A stretch of DNA of 64,000 nt, from assembly GCF_043641665.1 (NCBI RefSeq), contig NC_092186.1:21756501-21820500 (forward strand). The letters are read 5' to 3'. Of the stretch, positions 26,071-37,799 are shown in pieces (positions within the stretch are counted from its first letter, which is position 1; every line of letters starts with the position of its first letter). The notes under the pieces are model-generated. The model was not told the DNA's origin and ran no database searches. It saw nothing but the letters and a program-made list of their open reading frames with translations. Source of the stretch: Enoplosus armatus (lineage: Eukaryota; Chordata; Actinopteri; Centrarchiformes; Enoplosidae). A program made the translations under genes and the position numbers.

Positions 26071-26331
26071 AGCTTGTGTTAAGAACAACAAATGAAGAAG
26101 TGGAAAGAGGGCGTACTCATCTCCTAATGTTCCACATGATCTGAGCTGATCTCCAAACAGGACACGCTTTTACAACAAGCAGGCATCCATGTGCTGATGC
26201 TTGTAGCTGCGTGTGTTTTGGGAGGCGTGTCAAGGTAAGTATATTTTGTGAGTGGGGGACGGCGAGTTGTGTGGTATTTAAGGAAAGGGGTGTGTGAGCT
26301 CAGTGGGGTTTGGCAGCGTGACCGTTTACAG
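26071..26331. other. Non-coding stretch with a strong splice-donor match
   Basis: GTCAAG|GTAAGTAT at 26234 is a near-ideal donor sequence, but no convincing acceptor lies upstream and no coding frame is recognised. It is therefore not called an exon. Confidence 0.4.
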
Positions 26332-26363
26332 GTGTGTGTGTATGTGTGTGAGAGAGAGAGAGA
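26332..26363. repeat. Compound (GT)n-(GA)n short array
   Basis: A GT run with one TA break changes into GAGAGAGAGA. It lies 20 bp before a longer TG array. Confidence 0.9.
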
Positions 26364-26379
26364 AAAAGAAGAGCATTTG

Positions 26380-26382
<3 letters not shown>

Positions 26383-26434
<52 letters not shown>

Positions 26435-26439
26435 CGTGC
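26383..26439. repeat. (TG)24 plus CGTGCGTGC
   Basis: A pure TG array (26383-26430) followed by CGTGCGTGC. The alternation is continuous, so the tract is Z-DNA-prone. Confidence 0.97.
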
Positions 26440-26561
26440 CTAGAAAATGGTTCTCTGGTGTGTTTAGCTGATATTCAGTTTTAAAAAATGCTGACTCAGA
26501 AGACCTTTCTCTTGACTAATCTGTAATTTCACACTCCTAAAGAGGAACATTATGGATTGAT

Positions 26562-26585
26562 TGTGTGTGTGTGTGCGTGTGTAGT
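26562..26585. repeat. Short imperfect GT array
   Basis: About 24 bp of GT repeat with one GC interruption. Confidence 0.85.
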
Positions 26586-26735
26586 GGAGTGTGTGTGTAA
26601 AGGAGATAAAAAGAAAAGGAGTTCATGGTGGAGTGTGAGCATGACTGCATGTAGTTGTACTGTACGACTACCTTTTGTGTTTATGAGATGAGAGTGACTT
26701 AAAAAAAAAGCCTTGAGGCAATTTGGGGCCAATAA

Positions 26736-26738
<3 letters not shown>

Positions 26739-26791
<53 letters not shown>
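26739..26791. repeat. (TG)26 microsatellite
   Basis: A pure TG array of about 53 bp, the third GT-type array within 450 bp. Confidence 0.97.
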
Positions 26792-26793
<2 letters not shown>

Positions 26794-28002
26794 AATCTGA
26801 CGGCTCTTTGGTGGGTGGAGGACAAGACACTGATGTCAAACACGATACGGTAACAGCTGGAAAGTTCCCTTTACCTCCGCCCTCTGCACGCTCTCTCTCC
26901 CTCGCCCTCGCTCCCCTCAGGGCAGTTGTTCTGGTTGGCATGTGGCTAATTTGGCAAACGTCTGCCGTCTGTCTGCTTCTCAATGCGCGCACGCCGCACG
27001 TGTGTGTATTTTTATTTTATTATCTCGGCTCCTTGTTGCAAGCGACTCTCGGGCCAGGTCAGCAAACATTTTCCCTCAATAATCAGAATTAAAATGGAGG
27101 TTTTATTGAGTTGGCAGCCTTATGCTTTCACCAGGCTCTGGTCCAAAATCCATGCGCATGCACACTTAACAAGATAAATTACCTCTTCAATGTGAGTTAA
27201 CTCTGGACATCTCCATTACCTCCATGTGTTGTTTGTGCTCTGAACCCCCTGTGAGCACTACAGGGAAATCCAACCACTAGTGCATGATGTAACCTAATTA
27301 ACGTCCGTAACACAATTTAAAAAGATCTGTCAATCTTTCAATAAAAATTTTTTTTTGTTCCCTCTAATCAGACAATGTCTCGACATCTCCAACCACCTTT
27401 TGGTGACCAAAGAGCCTGACAGACAAAAACCAATCAGACAGTTATTTACTGCCTTGTTTGGGCCTCTCCTAACCACTCCCTACTGCTACTGTTGATAAGT
27501 GAAGTAATGGAGATATCGCTGGACTCCTCTTTTATCTTCACTATCTCTGTTCATCTCACCGTCTTTACAAACTACAGGGTGCGCTGCGTCTCCGAGACTT
27601 TAGATCATGGACATCCTAACAGGACCCATTAGCTGCTGTTGGACCGTCCACTCGTTCAAAGATTCAAACCTGTGACCAAGTGGTAACACTATGATCTCTG
27701 TTGTGGAATTCACCCGTTGGCTGTTGTGTCTAATCTCTGCATATTTTCCACCAATCGAGCCATTGTTCATCTCTTCACTGCTCTTCATGTCTTCCCTCTC
27801 TGACTCTCTCTCCCTCCCTGTTTTCCTTTAGGGGGGGATCCTTGTTGCTGTCATTACACCTCCCACCCTGTTGAAAACCTCACAGGACCCAGCAGCTACA
27901 TTCCTGCTCCTTTTACAACCTTCTCTCTACTAATAGCTCAGCATCCAGCTGCCTTCAAATAAGGCCTCTGTCATTTTCACCCTGCCTGTCGCTGCCTTGC
28001 GT

Positions 28003-28003
<1 letters not shown>
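26792..28003. other. Non-coding stretch, possibly enhancer-like in part
   Basis: There is a pyrimidine-rich CTCTCTCTCCCTCGCCCTCG-type segment near 26890-26920. From about 27000 to 27180 the sequence has even composition with TAAT-type words (CTCAATAATCAGAATTAAAA) and no simple repeats. T runs lie near 27345-27356 and a G run at 27831-27837. No exon is recognised. Confidence 0.45.

Positions 28004-28066
<63 letters not shown>
28004..28066. repeat. (CA)31 microsatellite
   Basis: A pure CA array of about 63 bp. The minus-strand frame reads as Cys-Val repeats. Confidence 0.97.
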
Positions 28067-28068
<2 letters not shown>

Positions 28069-28285
28069 ACGAACATACAGGGTACAAATCCAGGAGAAAT
28101 GATACACCCTTTGATTATCCGTTTATCCTTCTTCCATCTTTTTCTTGGCAAAGCATCTTATTATTAATTGTCAATCAGAGTTTTCTGTTTCTACTAGACA
28201 GGAAAAATTTATTAAAACAAGATGATGTTTCACATCTGGGAGATAGAGTGTAATTCATAATGGAAAAAAACAAAAGACCTTCTTT

Positions 28286-28299
28286 ACACACACACACGC

Positions 28300-28352
<53 letters not shown>
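28286..28352. repeat. (CA)n microsatellite with two CGC interruptions
   Basis: About 67 bp of AC repeat with G-for-A changes early in the array (around 28298 and 28304), followed by an uninterrupted run. Confidence 0.96.
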
Positions 28353-28354
<2 letters not shown>

Positions 28355-28624
28355 TTGGTGACAGCAGGGCTGGAGACGATGTTGAATGCAGCCCAAAGAT
28401 TACAAACCGGCTTTTTGTGACGCCAAGTCCAATGTAATTAAGTTAAGCTGATGTCCAGCTAATGAATCATCGGATTCCAAGCAACCCGGCCTATAGACTC
28501 ACTCAGTGTCTCAGAACAACCCGTTCTTTAGTCTCTGCATTGTTGTCTGTCACCGATGAGCCTCCTGTTTGCTTAAAGCACTGATGGAGGAATCATTGAG
28601 ATACTTTACATACCTAAAAGAAGC
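28353..28624. other. Short spacer, no gene seen
   Basis: Mixed-composition DNA with AATGTAATTAAGTTAAGCTG near 28431. No exon or repeat is recognised. Confidence 0.5.
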
Positions 28625-28728
28625 AATACCAGTGGGGCTGTAACTAGCAATTATTGTTGTTGTTGATTAATCTGCAGATTTTATCTTGTCTATGAATCAT
28701 TAGGTTTTGACATAATGATATGACATGT
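28625..28728 (+). mobile_element. Degenerate copy of a fish interspersed repeat
   Basis: GGGGCTGTAACTAGCAATTA, TTGATTAATCTGCAGATTTT and a diverged ATCATTAGGTTTTGACATAA follow in the order I recall for a common fish repeat that reads 'GGCTGCAACTAACGATTATT...GATTAATCTG...'. The copy is short and diverged. A second partial copy of the same family lies at 31695-31810. Confidence 0.6.
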
Positions 28729-29477
28729 TTTGGCCCACAGTCGTGTCAGTATATTATTTCCTTGACATTCATTTGCTGAGAGTTGGCCATCTCAGCCAGA
28801 TAAGGACTAATGCACATGTGCAAAAGCCTGAATAACTTTTTAAGAATATGTGCCTGCTGAGCAACTTTCATTGGACTGAATGGGGCGGCATCTTAAAACA
28901 CGATATCCATTTCTGATAATTCAAGCATGGCTGGAACATACTACAGCTCAAACTATCAGTCGGTGTCAGGCCTTTAATTAGCAGAGCACATACAAGAACT
29001 ATGCCAACTTTCAATTTCACACACACACACGACTTCATAACATTATCAGTGTGACACGAGTCCTCCGTCTTCACCTACAGCATGAATCATATTTATAATG
29101 TATATCATTAAGACAGCCAAAGGAGAGACTGTGTATCTTCACAAACACACTGCAACGTAGATGACAATGTTTCATTCCATCGCAAACACACACACATGCA
29201 CACGCGCACACAAGACAAAGGGCCTATTGAAAGCAGTGTGGTAACAGCTCTTCATAATAAAGGCAAGCTGGAGCTGACTGAAAGAGAGAGCACACAGCCA
29301 GGTCCAAAGTCTTCATGAAACTGGACATTCGATAGCTGCTCGCCGGGCTGTTTGTGTGAGATTGTGACATTGATACCGTCTAATAAAACAGCCGACCGCA
29401 TCCATGCATCCAGCAAGTCGAAAGGTCACTCCTAATAGGTCAACCTCGGACAGATGGGCATGGACAGAGAAGGGTGT

Positions 29478-29479
<2 letters not shown>
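28729..29479. other. Non-coding stretch, no gene seen
   Basis: Contains short ACAC runs near 29019-29029 and 29186-29211. No exon or RNA gene is recognised. Confidence 0.55.

Positions 29480-29509
<30 letters not shown>
29480..29509. repeat. (GT)15 microsatellite
   Basis: A pure GT array of about 30 bp, followed by TTGGGCGGG. Confidence 0.96.
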
Positions 29510-29512
<3 letters not shown>

Positions 29513-30138
29513 GGCGGGTTTATTCCCAGAGATCTATCAGGCTCCACGGGCACTACACTGCTCCCCCTCGTACTCCACTAAAACAGCAGCAGTCTATAGG
29601 GTTGCCAGAAGGCTGTGTCTTCGAGTAGAAGGTGGCTGACGGGGTAATTTTGAGCCAATGCCGCGTTTACCGTCTTTTCTGGACTGCCCCTGTTCCTACG
29701 ACTTTGTTAAATTACTCCCAGATTTGGAATCAGTTAGAGGATGTGTAGTGCTCATCCATGTGCCTTTGCCAATTTCTGAGTGTCTATTGAGTCTGCATTA
29801 ATGTTCATGTGATCCTTCCATGGACTTCGCCGGGACTTTGTTTGCATAATAAAGAACAGGCACACATTTCGCTAGAGGAGAAGTCCATGCTTCATCTCCC
29901 TCTGCCTTAAGACATGCATAACTTATATTGTCCAGGAAGAAATGATATAACACACTCTTCCAGGAGAAGATGCTATTAGAAGAAGCAACGTTCACTGTTG
30001 TGCTTGAAAGTACCTGTGAATCTCAACTTGCTTAACAATGCCTAACAACATTTCAACACTGATACTATCATGGTATATGTGTCATTTTATATGAATATAA
30101 GATATATATATATTTTGAAATAGTTGCTTTTCTGGAAA
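29510..30138. other. Non-coding stretch, no gene seen
   Basis: Ordinary sequence with an AT-rich end (ATATATATAT near 30100). Frames are under 70 codons and unrecognised. Confidence 0.55.
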
Positions 30139-30281
30139 GTTCATCCATGAGTCCAAGTGGATGTTTATGGCAAATTTGAAGAAATTCCCTAAAGGCATTC
30201 CTGAGATATTGCGTTCATGAGTGTGTGGGAAGGATGGACGGACAGACAACCCGAAAACATAATGCCTCCAGCCACAGCTAT
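30139..30281 (+). mobile_element. Fish interspersed repeat fragment
   Basis: GTTCATCCATGAGTCCAAGT, GGCAAATTTGAAGAAATTCC, CCTGAGATATTGCGTTCATG, GGACGGACAGACAACCCGAA and AACATAATGCCTCCAGCCAC occur in this order. From memory this is one of the most abundant interspersed repeats in percomorph fish. The copy lacks the usual ending after the CCAGCCACAGCT word, so it is truncated or decayed there. No coding capacity. Confidence 0.85.
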
Positions 30282-31562
30282 TGAAAAAGAAAACAGCATG
30301 CATGGAGACATAATGTAAGGATTTATTAGAGCATGTCACAGGTTAAAGCACGGGCCACTTATCATTTGTCCAGTGCATCATTTGGCTGGACAAAGTTTTA
30401 GTAAGCACATGAGGCCTTGTCTCTGTTGCTGGCTACGGTCAACAAGCATCTGGTTGCAAGCAGGCAGAAAAACAAGCCCTCTGAGAATTTGACGACGTTC
30501 AATTAATTAAAGGTTAATCAGCGCCGGATCTCTCTCTCTCTCTCTCTGGCCAACCTGTGAGGGTTGAGGAAAAGCAGGAGGATGTGGGTCGACTACAAGG
30601 GGAGAGTAAAGTGGTGAAAGGAGGAGGCAACATTCTGCAGACAACAGAATGCCAATGAATGAAACGAGAACAGAAAAGATGGAGGAGAACACGGCGTTGC
30701 TCTCTAGCAGGATCATTCTTAAGATCTCCACTGGACAGTTGTAACACGCCTTTAAAAGTGCACCGTTCAGTTATGTAGGCATCTCTCGTGTCAGCCTGCT
30801 TCGGTCAGGGTCATGGCTTTAAAGCAGAGCTCAATCGTTTCCTTTAAAGACCTTGTCATAAGAAAAGTTCTGTTTGAGTTGTTAGACTACCTAAGCTACT
30901 TAAAAAAGATGGATGACGATACATTGGATGACATTTGAAGTAAAACACTTGGGTACAGACTTAGTTTTTGTGTGATCTATGAAACACACACATGTATGCT
31001 TAACCTTGCCTGCGTATATACACTGAAATGCGTACCTGCAATGTGCCGGTCAGAGTACGAATACAATAGATACACACCTACACTACACCAAGTGTTTTAT
31101 GTTTTATTTTCCATTCATGTAATGAAGTAGAGTCCAGTTTGATCCAGTTTTTGTACCATATTTTTAAAAATATATATATAACTATAACTGCAAAGCTGAC
31201 GAGAAACAAGTCAGAGAGCAATAAAGTGCCACAAACAATGGGGCAATGCTAATTCGAAATGATGGAAAGAAGAAAAAAAAAAAAACACTCCACAATGAAA
31301 CAAAACCATCATGACATTTATATGAAAGTCATGACACAACAGATTTCATCAGTGGAAAGCAGGAACAAAGGCATGTAGGCTAAGAACAAGCAGAGGAGAT
31401 AAAGACGTTTCAAAGCTTTCATCTCTGAGTGCTGTTATCTGCTCATCATATCACAGCCCAGAGCAGCAGGACAGCTTCAATCTCACACATACACACACAC
31501 AGAGCTCTTCTTCTCTGGCCTGCATGGACACAGCATACCTGGGATTCCTGTGTGTGGGTGTA

Positions 31563-31568
<6 letters not shown>
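30282..31568. other. Non-coding stretch with a homeodomain-type core
   Basis: AATTAATTAA (30501-30510) and GGTTAATCA (30512-30520) form a compact homeodomain-type cluster. A (CT)9 run follows at about 30530-30548. AT-rich sequence lies near 31150-31185 and an A run near 31271-31285. No exon is recognised. Confidence 0.5.

Positions 31569-31595
<27 letters not shown>
31569..31595. repeat. (TG)13 microsatellite
   Basis: A pure TG array of about 27 bp, followed by TAGTCAGAGG. Confidence 0.95.
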
Positions 31596-31694
31596 TAGTC
31601 AGAGGAGATGAGAGACAGGGAAAGATAAAGAGAAAGAAGGGGGATGTAGAAGATAGTTCCTTTGGAGAACTGGAGGAGGAAAACTTGGGCCAAT

Positions 31695-31810
31695 TAGCTT
31701 ATTACTGATTTAATTGATTATTATTTCTTCAATTCATCGTTTAGTCTATAACGTGTCGGAACAAAAAAAAAGTGGCATCTTCAAATTGCTTTTTTTTTTT
31801 TTTTTCTTCA
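31695..31810 (+). mobile_element. Second copy of the 28.6-kb repeat family
   Basis: TTACTGATTTAATTGATTAT, CATCGTTTAGTCTATAACGT and CATCTTCAAATTGC follow the order of the same fish repeat recognised at 28625. This copy covers the later part of the element. A run of about 16 T follows at 31790-31805 and a run of 9 A lies at 31762-31770. Confidence 0.6.
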
Positions 31811-31879
31811 CATTTCAGACTAGAAGCTGCACCTGTGGGGCATTTTTGCTTGACCAACCATGTAAATGTTTCAAAATTT

Positions 31880-32065
31880 AGGGATGCACTGATGCGTTTT
31901 GCCAGATCTGTATCGTCCAGACACAACCAATCCACCTTAAGTGCAGTTCTTCAGTTACGTTCATTTAGCTGACAGCAGGCCTCTGAGTCTTCTGAGCCAC
32001 AATTGTCCCTGGCCTCATGTTGAGGTATCGGTACAAAAGGTAGGTACCGGGCAATCCCTACTCAT
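31880..32065 (+). mobile_element. Decayed non-autonomous DNA transposon
   Basis: It starts AGGGATGCACTGATGCG and ends TATCGGTACAAAAGGTAGGTACCGGGCAATCCCTA. The beginning AGGGATGC and the ending GCAATCCCT are roughly inverted. I recall a fish element with ends 'AGGGATGCACCGAT...ATCGGTGCATCCCT', hAT-like in style. The interior (CTGAGCCACAATTGT, GAGGTATCGG) also fits. It is diverged and has no coding capacity. Confidence 0.6.
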
Positions 32066-32264
32066 TTTTTCTGTTGACTGACAAACACAGTCTTGACAGA
32101 GAAGATGCTTGCATACTTTGCGTAAGCGCGCGCACACACGGACACACATGTCGAAAGGTGATCAGTCAGCTTTTTGTTTACACTCTCAAGCGCACTTTGC
32201 CACTGTCCTGTTCCTGTCTGTCTGTCCGTCTGCACGCTCATCTATTCAGAGGAAGACATGGAAG

Positions 32265-32270
<6 letters not shown>

Positions 32271-32324
<54 letters not shown>
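32271..32324. repeat. (GT)27 microsatellite
   Basis: A pure GT array of about 54 bp. Three spurious Cys-Val frames pass through it. Confidence 0.97.
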
Positions 32325-32327
<3 letters not shown>

Positions 32328-32421
32328 TATGTTTGTGTGAAAGCCAGAGAGGGATATATGCAGAGACTTGTCTGTTACACCTCTCAGATGGCACCTCGGG
32401 GTCGGATATGATTTCTCACTA

Positions 32422-32439
32422 ACACACACACACACACAC
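32422..32439. repeat. (AC)9 microsatellite
   Basis: A short pure AC run about 100 bp after the GT array, in opposite orientation to it. Confidence 0.85.
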
Positions 32440-33907
32440 CTGCTCTGAGACAGATTTCACAGATTATGCAGGCAATACACAACCCCTCCCCCCAGGAGTT
32501 CGGTGAGTGGGGGGTGAAGACCGTGTCACTGCACTCATAACCAAACATAAGGAAACTGGAAGCTCTTCAGACGCCTCGGGCGAGGAACACATGCCAGTTC
32601 TCCTGCATGGTGTTTGAGATTTTAGATGTTGCAGATGTTTCTTGGGTAGAAAGGAAACACGTCCTCTAGGATTAAACGGAACACACTCCTCTCACACGCT
32701 CTGGTGTCTGTTGTAGCACATCAAAGTATCCACATTACTTTTGTAGTACATGGTAACTTAACACATTTAACTTTAAGAAATCAGTTTTTAACAACTTTTC
32801 CATCATAAATTGTGGTACTTTTTACTTCATAGAATAATCATAGAATGAATCTGCCAAAATAATCTATGGAACTTTCTGCTGGTATTTTATGCACGCTCTT
32901 TGTGCATGTACATTTTGTTTAGTCAGCGAACTAAAAAAGGTTGCAACATGAGAAATTACAATTTGAGCAGGTGACAAATAACTAGTTAGCTCGCACAACT
33001 GTTATTAAAGACTCAGCTCTACATTATACTTGACGATGTAGTTTTTGCCAACTTTCAGCACAAAATACCTGAACCTTTTCTTCTTTAAAAAAGAAAAAGA
33101 AAAAAAGCAGATCTGTTCAAATTGATTTTCATGTTTTTTTCCCACTTTAGTTTATAGTAAACAAGATCCTTTCGTAAAAAGGGCAACTTAGTTGGCTAGT
33201 TAAGTGTTCTAGGAACAGAGAGTAAAGAAAAAAATGGGGAGACAATGTAAATGCACTGTTTAATACGTCTCTAGGTGAGCAAACAGAAAATAAACAAGAA
33301 ATTGTTCGTTTTTTGCCTATTTTCCAGCAGACGTTAAAAATAAACACTAATATTTCCTGCATTTCCTTTCATTTTCTTTTAGTTTATCTTAATAACGAGC
33401 TCCTTTTCAGTGTCACGCCCTCTATTATCACTAAACCACAGCCTGACATTGGCATAATTAGCACAGTGAAACTACATTAATCTAAACTTCAGAATTCCCT
33501 CATGCCCATGTAACTGAATAGGTGAGCACAAAACAAAAGGATAGGGTTCTCCACCGCAGTGCTCCGTCTGCGGTGCTCCCGAGAAAACCTGAGACGGGAA
33601 AAAGTGTGGAGAAACAAAAAGAAGGTGGAAAAGAAAGAGTGAGGGAGCGACGAGGGAGCAGAGAGGCGGAGGGAGATGAATGGTTGTGTTTTCGCTTAGA
33701 GTAAAGCTTTTCCAGGGTACATTTTTTTGCAACAGCGGTGTAAGGTATCCCGCTGTATAATCCTCTGGTGGTGACAGACACAGAGAGATGGAGGGAGTGA
33801 GGGATGGAGGTGGAGGCAATGTGTGCGAGTGTGCTTGCGTCTGCGTGAGAGTCCACATGCTTGCAATAATGCTCATTTGTCACTGTGTGCCTACTGTATG
33901 TCGATAC

Positions 33908-33910
<3 letters not shown>
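32440..33910. other. Non-coding stretch, no gene seen
   Basis: G/C runs lie near 32480-32515. A/T-rich text lies near 33090-33150 and 33220-33320. Purine-rich sequence at about 33590-33690 gives a spurious Ser/Pro/Phe-rich minus-strand frame of 154 codons that begins in a CA array. No exon is supported. Confidence 0.55.
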
Positions 33911-33946
<36 letters not shown>

Positions 33947-33955
33947 GCGTGCATG
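33911..33955. repeat. (GT)15 plus GCGTGTGCGTGCATG
   Basis: Pure GT to about 33941, then an alternating GC/GT tail to about 33955. Confidence 0.95.
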
Positions 33956-34991
33956 ATTTGACAAGCCATCTATCCCCCTCTGACAGCAAATTAGTCTTGT
34001 TCACCTTCAGAGTCCTGCGCTCTCTCTCTCTCTCCATTACACTGTAAAACCCATTCACACTCACTCCGTACTGTAAAACCCTCTGGTTCAACTTCAAGTT
34101 GTGCAGCTGCACAAATACTCAATTTAAATCACTTGTGACCGTAAGCTGATTAAGTGGTTTTTGGAGTCTGGTACACCTGGGGATATCATGGCTGGACTGA
34201 CATGGCTATTACACTGAAATGCATCTCCAACACAGTTAACTTTGTCTTTTTGTGGTACAGTTTATGGAACGGTGAGGGGAGCAGGTCGAGTCAGCTGAAA
34301 CAAAGTTCTAACAAATACGAACATATCATTCAATTGATCTCATTTATTTTTTAGGTGGTCACTTCTGTGTTTCTTTTTCTGAGATATTTGTCAATCTAAC
34401 GGTCTGTCTGATACTGTGATGTCCATTCCCTTGGATCATTTTAGATAGATTACGTGTCTTTAAATGTTTCTTTTTTTAACTAACTGGTTACCTGGATTGT
34501 TCATTCAAATACTATGAAGGACAGTCCTCACAAAACAACAAAGACTTTCATTTGTCTGTGCCTCGTCACCTTTCAGGTGACCCCTCTGCTTCCCACATTT
34601 CCTCCAATTCTGCCCCAATCTATTTTGTCTTTATCTCTGTCTTCTCCCCCTGGAGACGTCAAACCCGCATGACAGCCAGTCCATTAGCCTCAGGACTGGA
34701 AGCCTTATTCAGTAGGTCTGTTCACAAACTCAGCAAGTCACAAACTTAGCAAGCGCCTCTTCACTCGCAGTGACCTGGAGTCTGAGGGGGGGAGGGGGGA
34801 TGGCCAAAGGGAGAGACCGGAGCACTGCAGCCCTGTGAAGTCTCCCACTGCAGGTTAGCTGGGGTCAGGGGGACAAATTGTCAAAGACTTCTTGCTCTCA
34901 GTGTCTGCTGTGGGGGCCCGAGGCATCTCGTCCCTCCACTGAGAGCTGAGGATCTTTGCAGGGCCAAAAGAAGAGGTCTTTTCCTATACAC
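33956..34991. other. Non-coding stretch, no gene seen
   Basis: A CT run at 34020-34034 is followed by CACTGTAAAACCC, repeated imperfectly about 30 bp later. G-rich GAGGGGGGGAGGGGGGATGG lies near 34784-34803, with two long G runs. No exon is recognised. Confidence 0.5.
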
Positions 34992-35022
34992 TGTGTGTGT
35001 GTGTGTGTGTGTGTGCGCGCGC
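34992..35022. repeat. (TG)12-(CG)4 array
   Basis: The TG array runs straight into CGCGCGC with strict purine-pyrimidine alternation, a Z-DNA-prone pattern. Confidence 0.95.
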
Positions 35023-37799
35023 CCGCATGTGTATGAGTGACTGAGAGTACAAACCAATGAGAGCTAGAGAAACAGAAAGAGACACAGACAGAAACTCTGG
35101 ATGCCATCATGGTTTCAAGGCTCGGTCAGCTTTGAGATGAAAAATAACGTCCCCAAAAGTCTTATTTGCATTGATTAGAGTGTGGGGAGGAAATGAGCTA
35201 AATGAGCGGCCACACATCTGGTCACACACAGAGGCAAATACAGTCACGCAGCATGTAAACCTGAGAAGGCCGACGTATGAGGTTGTGATTACTGGCGCTG
35301 ACAGAGCAGCGCCACATCTGCTCTACAGAGACATCCTGCACAATGTAGGTGCTGCGCTACCCTGCACGCTCCGCTATAATGTACTTTAATTCAAACTTGG
35401 ACTAAATGATGGTGGAAATGAAGGACACTTTTTTTAAATGAGCAGCTCGTTATACAGAATTGAAATGAACAAAATGAAAAGGCATTTTTCCCAGCAGATC
35501 AGGTCTTTGGAGACAGACTCTACAGTGAATCTCCATTTAACCCTCTCAGGTTTTGAGGTAACAGGATCATGGCAGACACACTGATATTCCATCTGCTCGT
35601 CTGTGTTTATGCATGTCTACGTATTGGCTACGTGGTCTGATCTGTCTTTATGTCTGAAGTCTAGCCAACAGGTGGTCTGCTAGTCTTTAACTTCAACCAT
35701 GGACTGAGAAGAAGAAAGTCCTCTCTACCAGACTAGAGCAGGCAAAGGACTGGGACTTGTGTGTGTGTGAGAGTTCAGACCAGACATGCTATACATGCAT
35801 GCTTCAATACGGCGCTGCTCAGTTCAGCAGCAGCCTGAGGAGGAACAGATTTAAAAGTTGATGTCACAGCTTTTTGGCCGCCAATCAGAGCTGAGAGACG
35901 TTTCAATCAAAATCTGATTGAGAAAAAGGTGTGGGGTCTTGTTTTCTGCTTATGTTTCCAGGCCACTATCAATCAAATCTGATCAAACCACACCCACAAA
36001 GTCCTGATGAAGCAGATTGGCTGAGTGTTAAATATGATAAATATTACCTAAAGATGTTTTCTTTTAGCTTTTTAACTTCATTTCGTCATGAACATTTACG
36101 GTTATAGATTCAAATTAAGATCTGAAAGTCAAGAAAAAGGAATCTCTCTTTCAATACGTAGTTAATACTATTGGTTTCAAAACCACTGCTGTAAAACTCC
36201 TTCTCACATCTCTGAGCAGCGATGGAGCAAACTATAAACCACGCCATGAGCCCCATCTCCATTAAGGCTGTCCTTTTTTTTCTGAATGGGATGAGTAGTT
36301 GTACAGGAGGGGGGCATTAATCACTGACATGAGCGTGGAGGTCGGCAGCAGTTCACTGGGTAGAGGAGATCGAGGCGGAGGGAAGGACTTCCAAGATAAG
36401 GAAAGAGGTAGAGAGGGGAGCGTGAGGCCGAGTGGATTAGAGCTCGACAGCATCAGAGGGAAATATACAAATATATATAACAACATTAACTTGGTAGGGT
36501 TAGGAGCACGAGCTGATATTAGACTTCTGAAGGAGCCCAATTACAAAAAGCTAATGTAATAAGTGGACCTAAACCATTTCCATCCTTTTGAAGTCATCTC
36601 CGCCTCTCCTGTTAACTAATTTATTTACTTATTATTATAAGTGTGGCATCCCTGCGCGTATTTAAATCTGAACGTGATCTGCGTTGAGGAAAATGTTATT
36701 GCACAATCGCCCCGTCCGGGAGCAGAAGCTGCGAGATGAGATCGAGAGCCATACTTGTGCCACTACAGTACGTGCAGTATGTCAGAATTAAACCACATGT
36801 ACTCCCGCGCACATGCACACACCTACATACACTGAGTGGGCCCTTGTGTGTCTCCCTTGGTTCGCTGCGAGTCATCTCCCCGCTGAGGTGCATTTATTTG
36901 TTGGTTCGCTCCCAGAGTTCCTGTTTGCGGAGGGGAAATACTGCACGCAGCTCGCAGAGCAGGACTGAGGGCCTACTCACACAGCCTGCTGTGATTTAAG
37001 ACAGGATAAGAGGACGGCGTCCCCTTGTTAGCGTAATTTACTACATGCGCTCTCCTCATTTTCCAGAAACTAATTCTGGAGAGAGAAAAAAAAGTTTTTC
37101 CTCCCCGCCACTTTTCACCTTGTTAAATCTGAGAGCAGCGCGGACTGGCTTTGCGTGTTTCTGCACAACAAAAGGTCACTGGGGAGAAGTTACAGACTTG
37201 TGAGGGGAAATTACATACAGTATCAGCAGTGGAGGTTATGTGGTGCTGCGTTTCCCTTTTACTGTACAGCGCAGTAAGATTTCATATATCCGGACCTCGT
37301 TTTAAACCTTGTATGAGCTGAAATGGGTACGTTTCAGGCAACGGTGAGACCACTGTGCTTTAGTAATCCTCCCCTGGGAGCGCGACTGTTCCTGGATCAG
37401 TGGCCACAGCAGACCGTATGAGGCCAGAACGAGTGGGCTGTAAGTTAGAGTGGAGCGGTGGGAATTCTCCGTACAGTCTGAAAAATGGCAGGGATAAATA
37501 TGAGTGGAGCCTTTTCTAAGTCTGACACATACACACATGCATACAGGGCTGGACTGTCCATTGGCCTGCGCTGGATCAAATTAGGCTTTGAGCACGCAGA
37601 ATGATCAATATATGAACCTCGAGACGTCTGAAAAAAACCTTGATGCTCATACACCGACTGTTCCGGGTCCAGGTCCGCTCAGTGTAACTGTGAGCTGGAG
37701 GAGTTTTCCGTCAAGGAAAAAGCTCATAAATGATCTCCAGTAAGTGAGTGAGTGAGTGCAGAGTTAAGGCTGGGGGAACTACAATATACTATCACACTA
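35023..37799. other. Non-coding stretch without long microsatellites
   Basis: Contains a block at 35872-36020 with duplicated and inverted short words, a purine-rich segment near 36350-36430, and an even-composition segment at about 36900-37100. At 37062-37080 there is a 7-bp hairpin with loop ACTAA. GTGAGTGAGTGAGTGAG lies near 37743. No exon is recognised. Confidence 0.5.

Noticed and set aside
26160..26233. Possible 74-nt exon ending at a near-ideal donor
   Set aside because: The upstream AG lacks a pyrimidine tract, and the frames give no recognisable protein.
33500..33964. Open frame of 154 codons on the minus strand
   Set aside because: It begins in a CA array (His-Thr repeats) and continues through purine-rich DNA read as Ser/Pro/Phe. 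It is compositional only.
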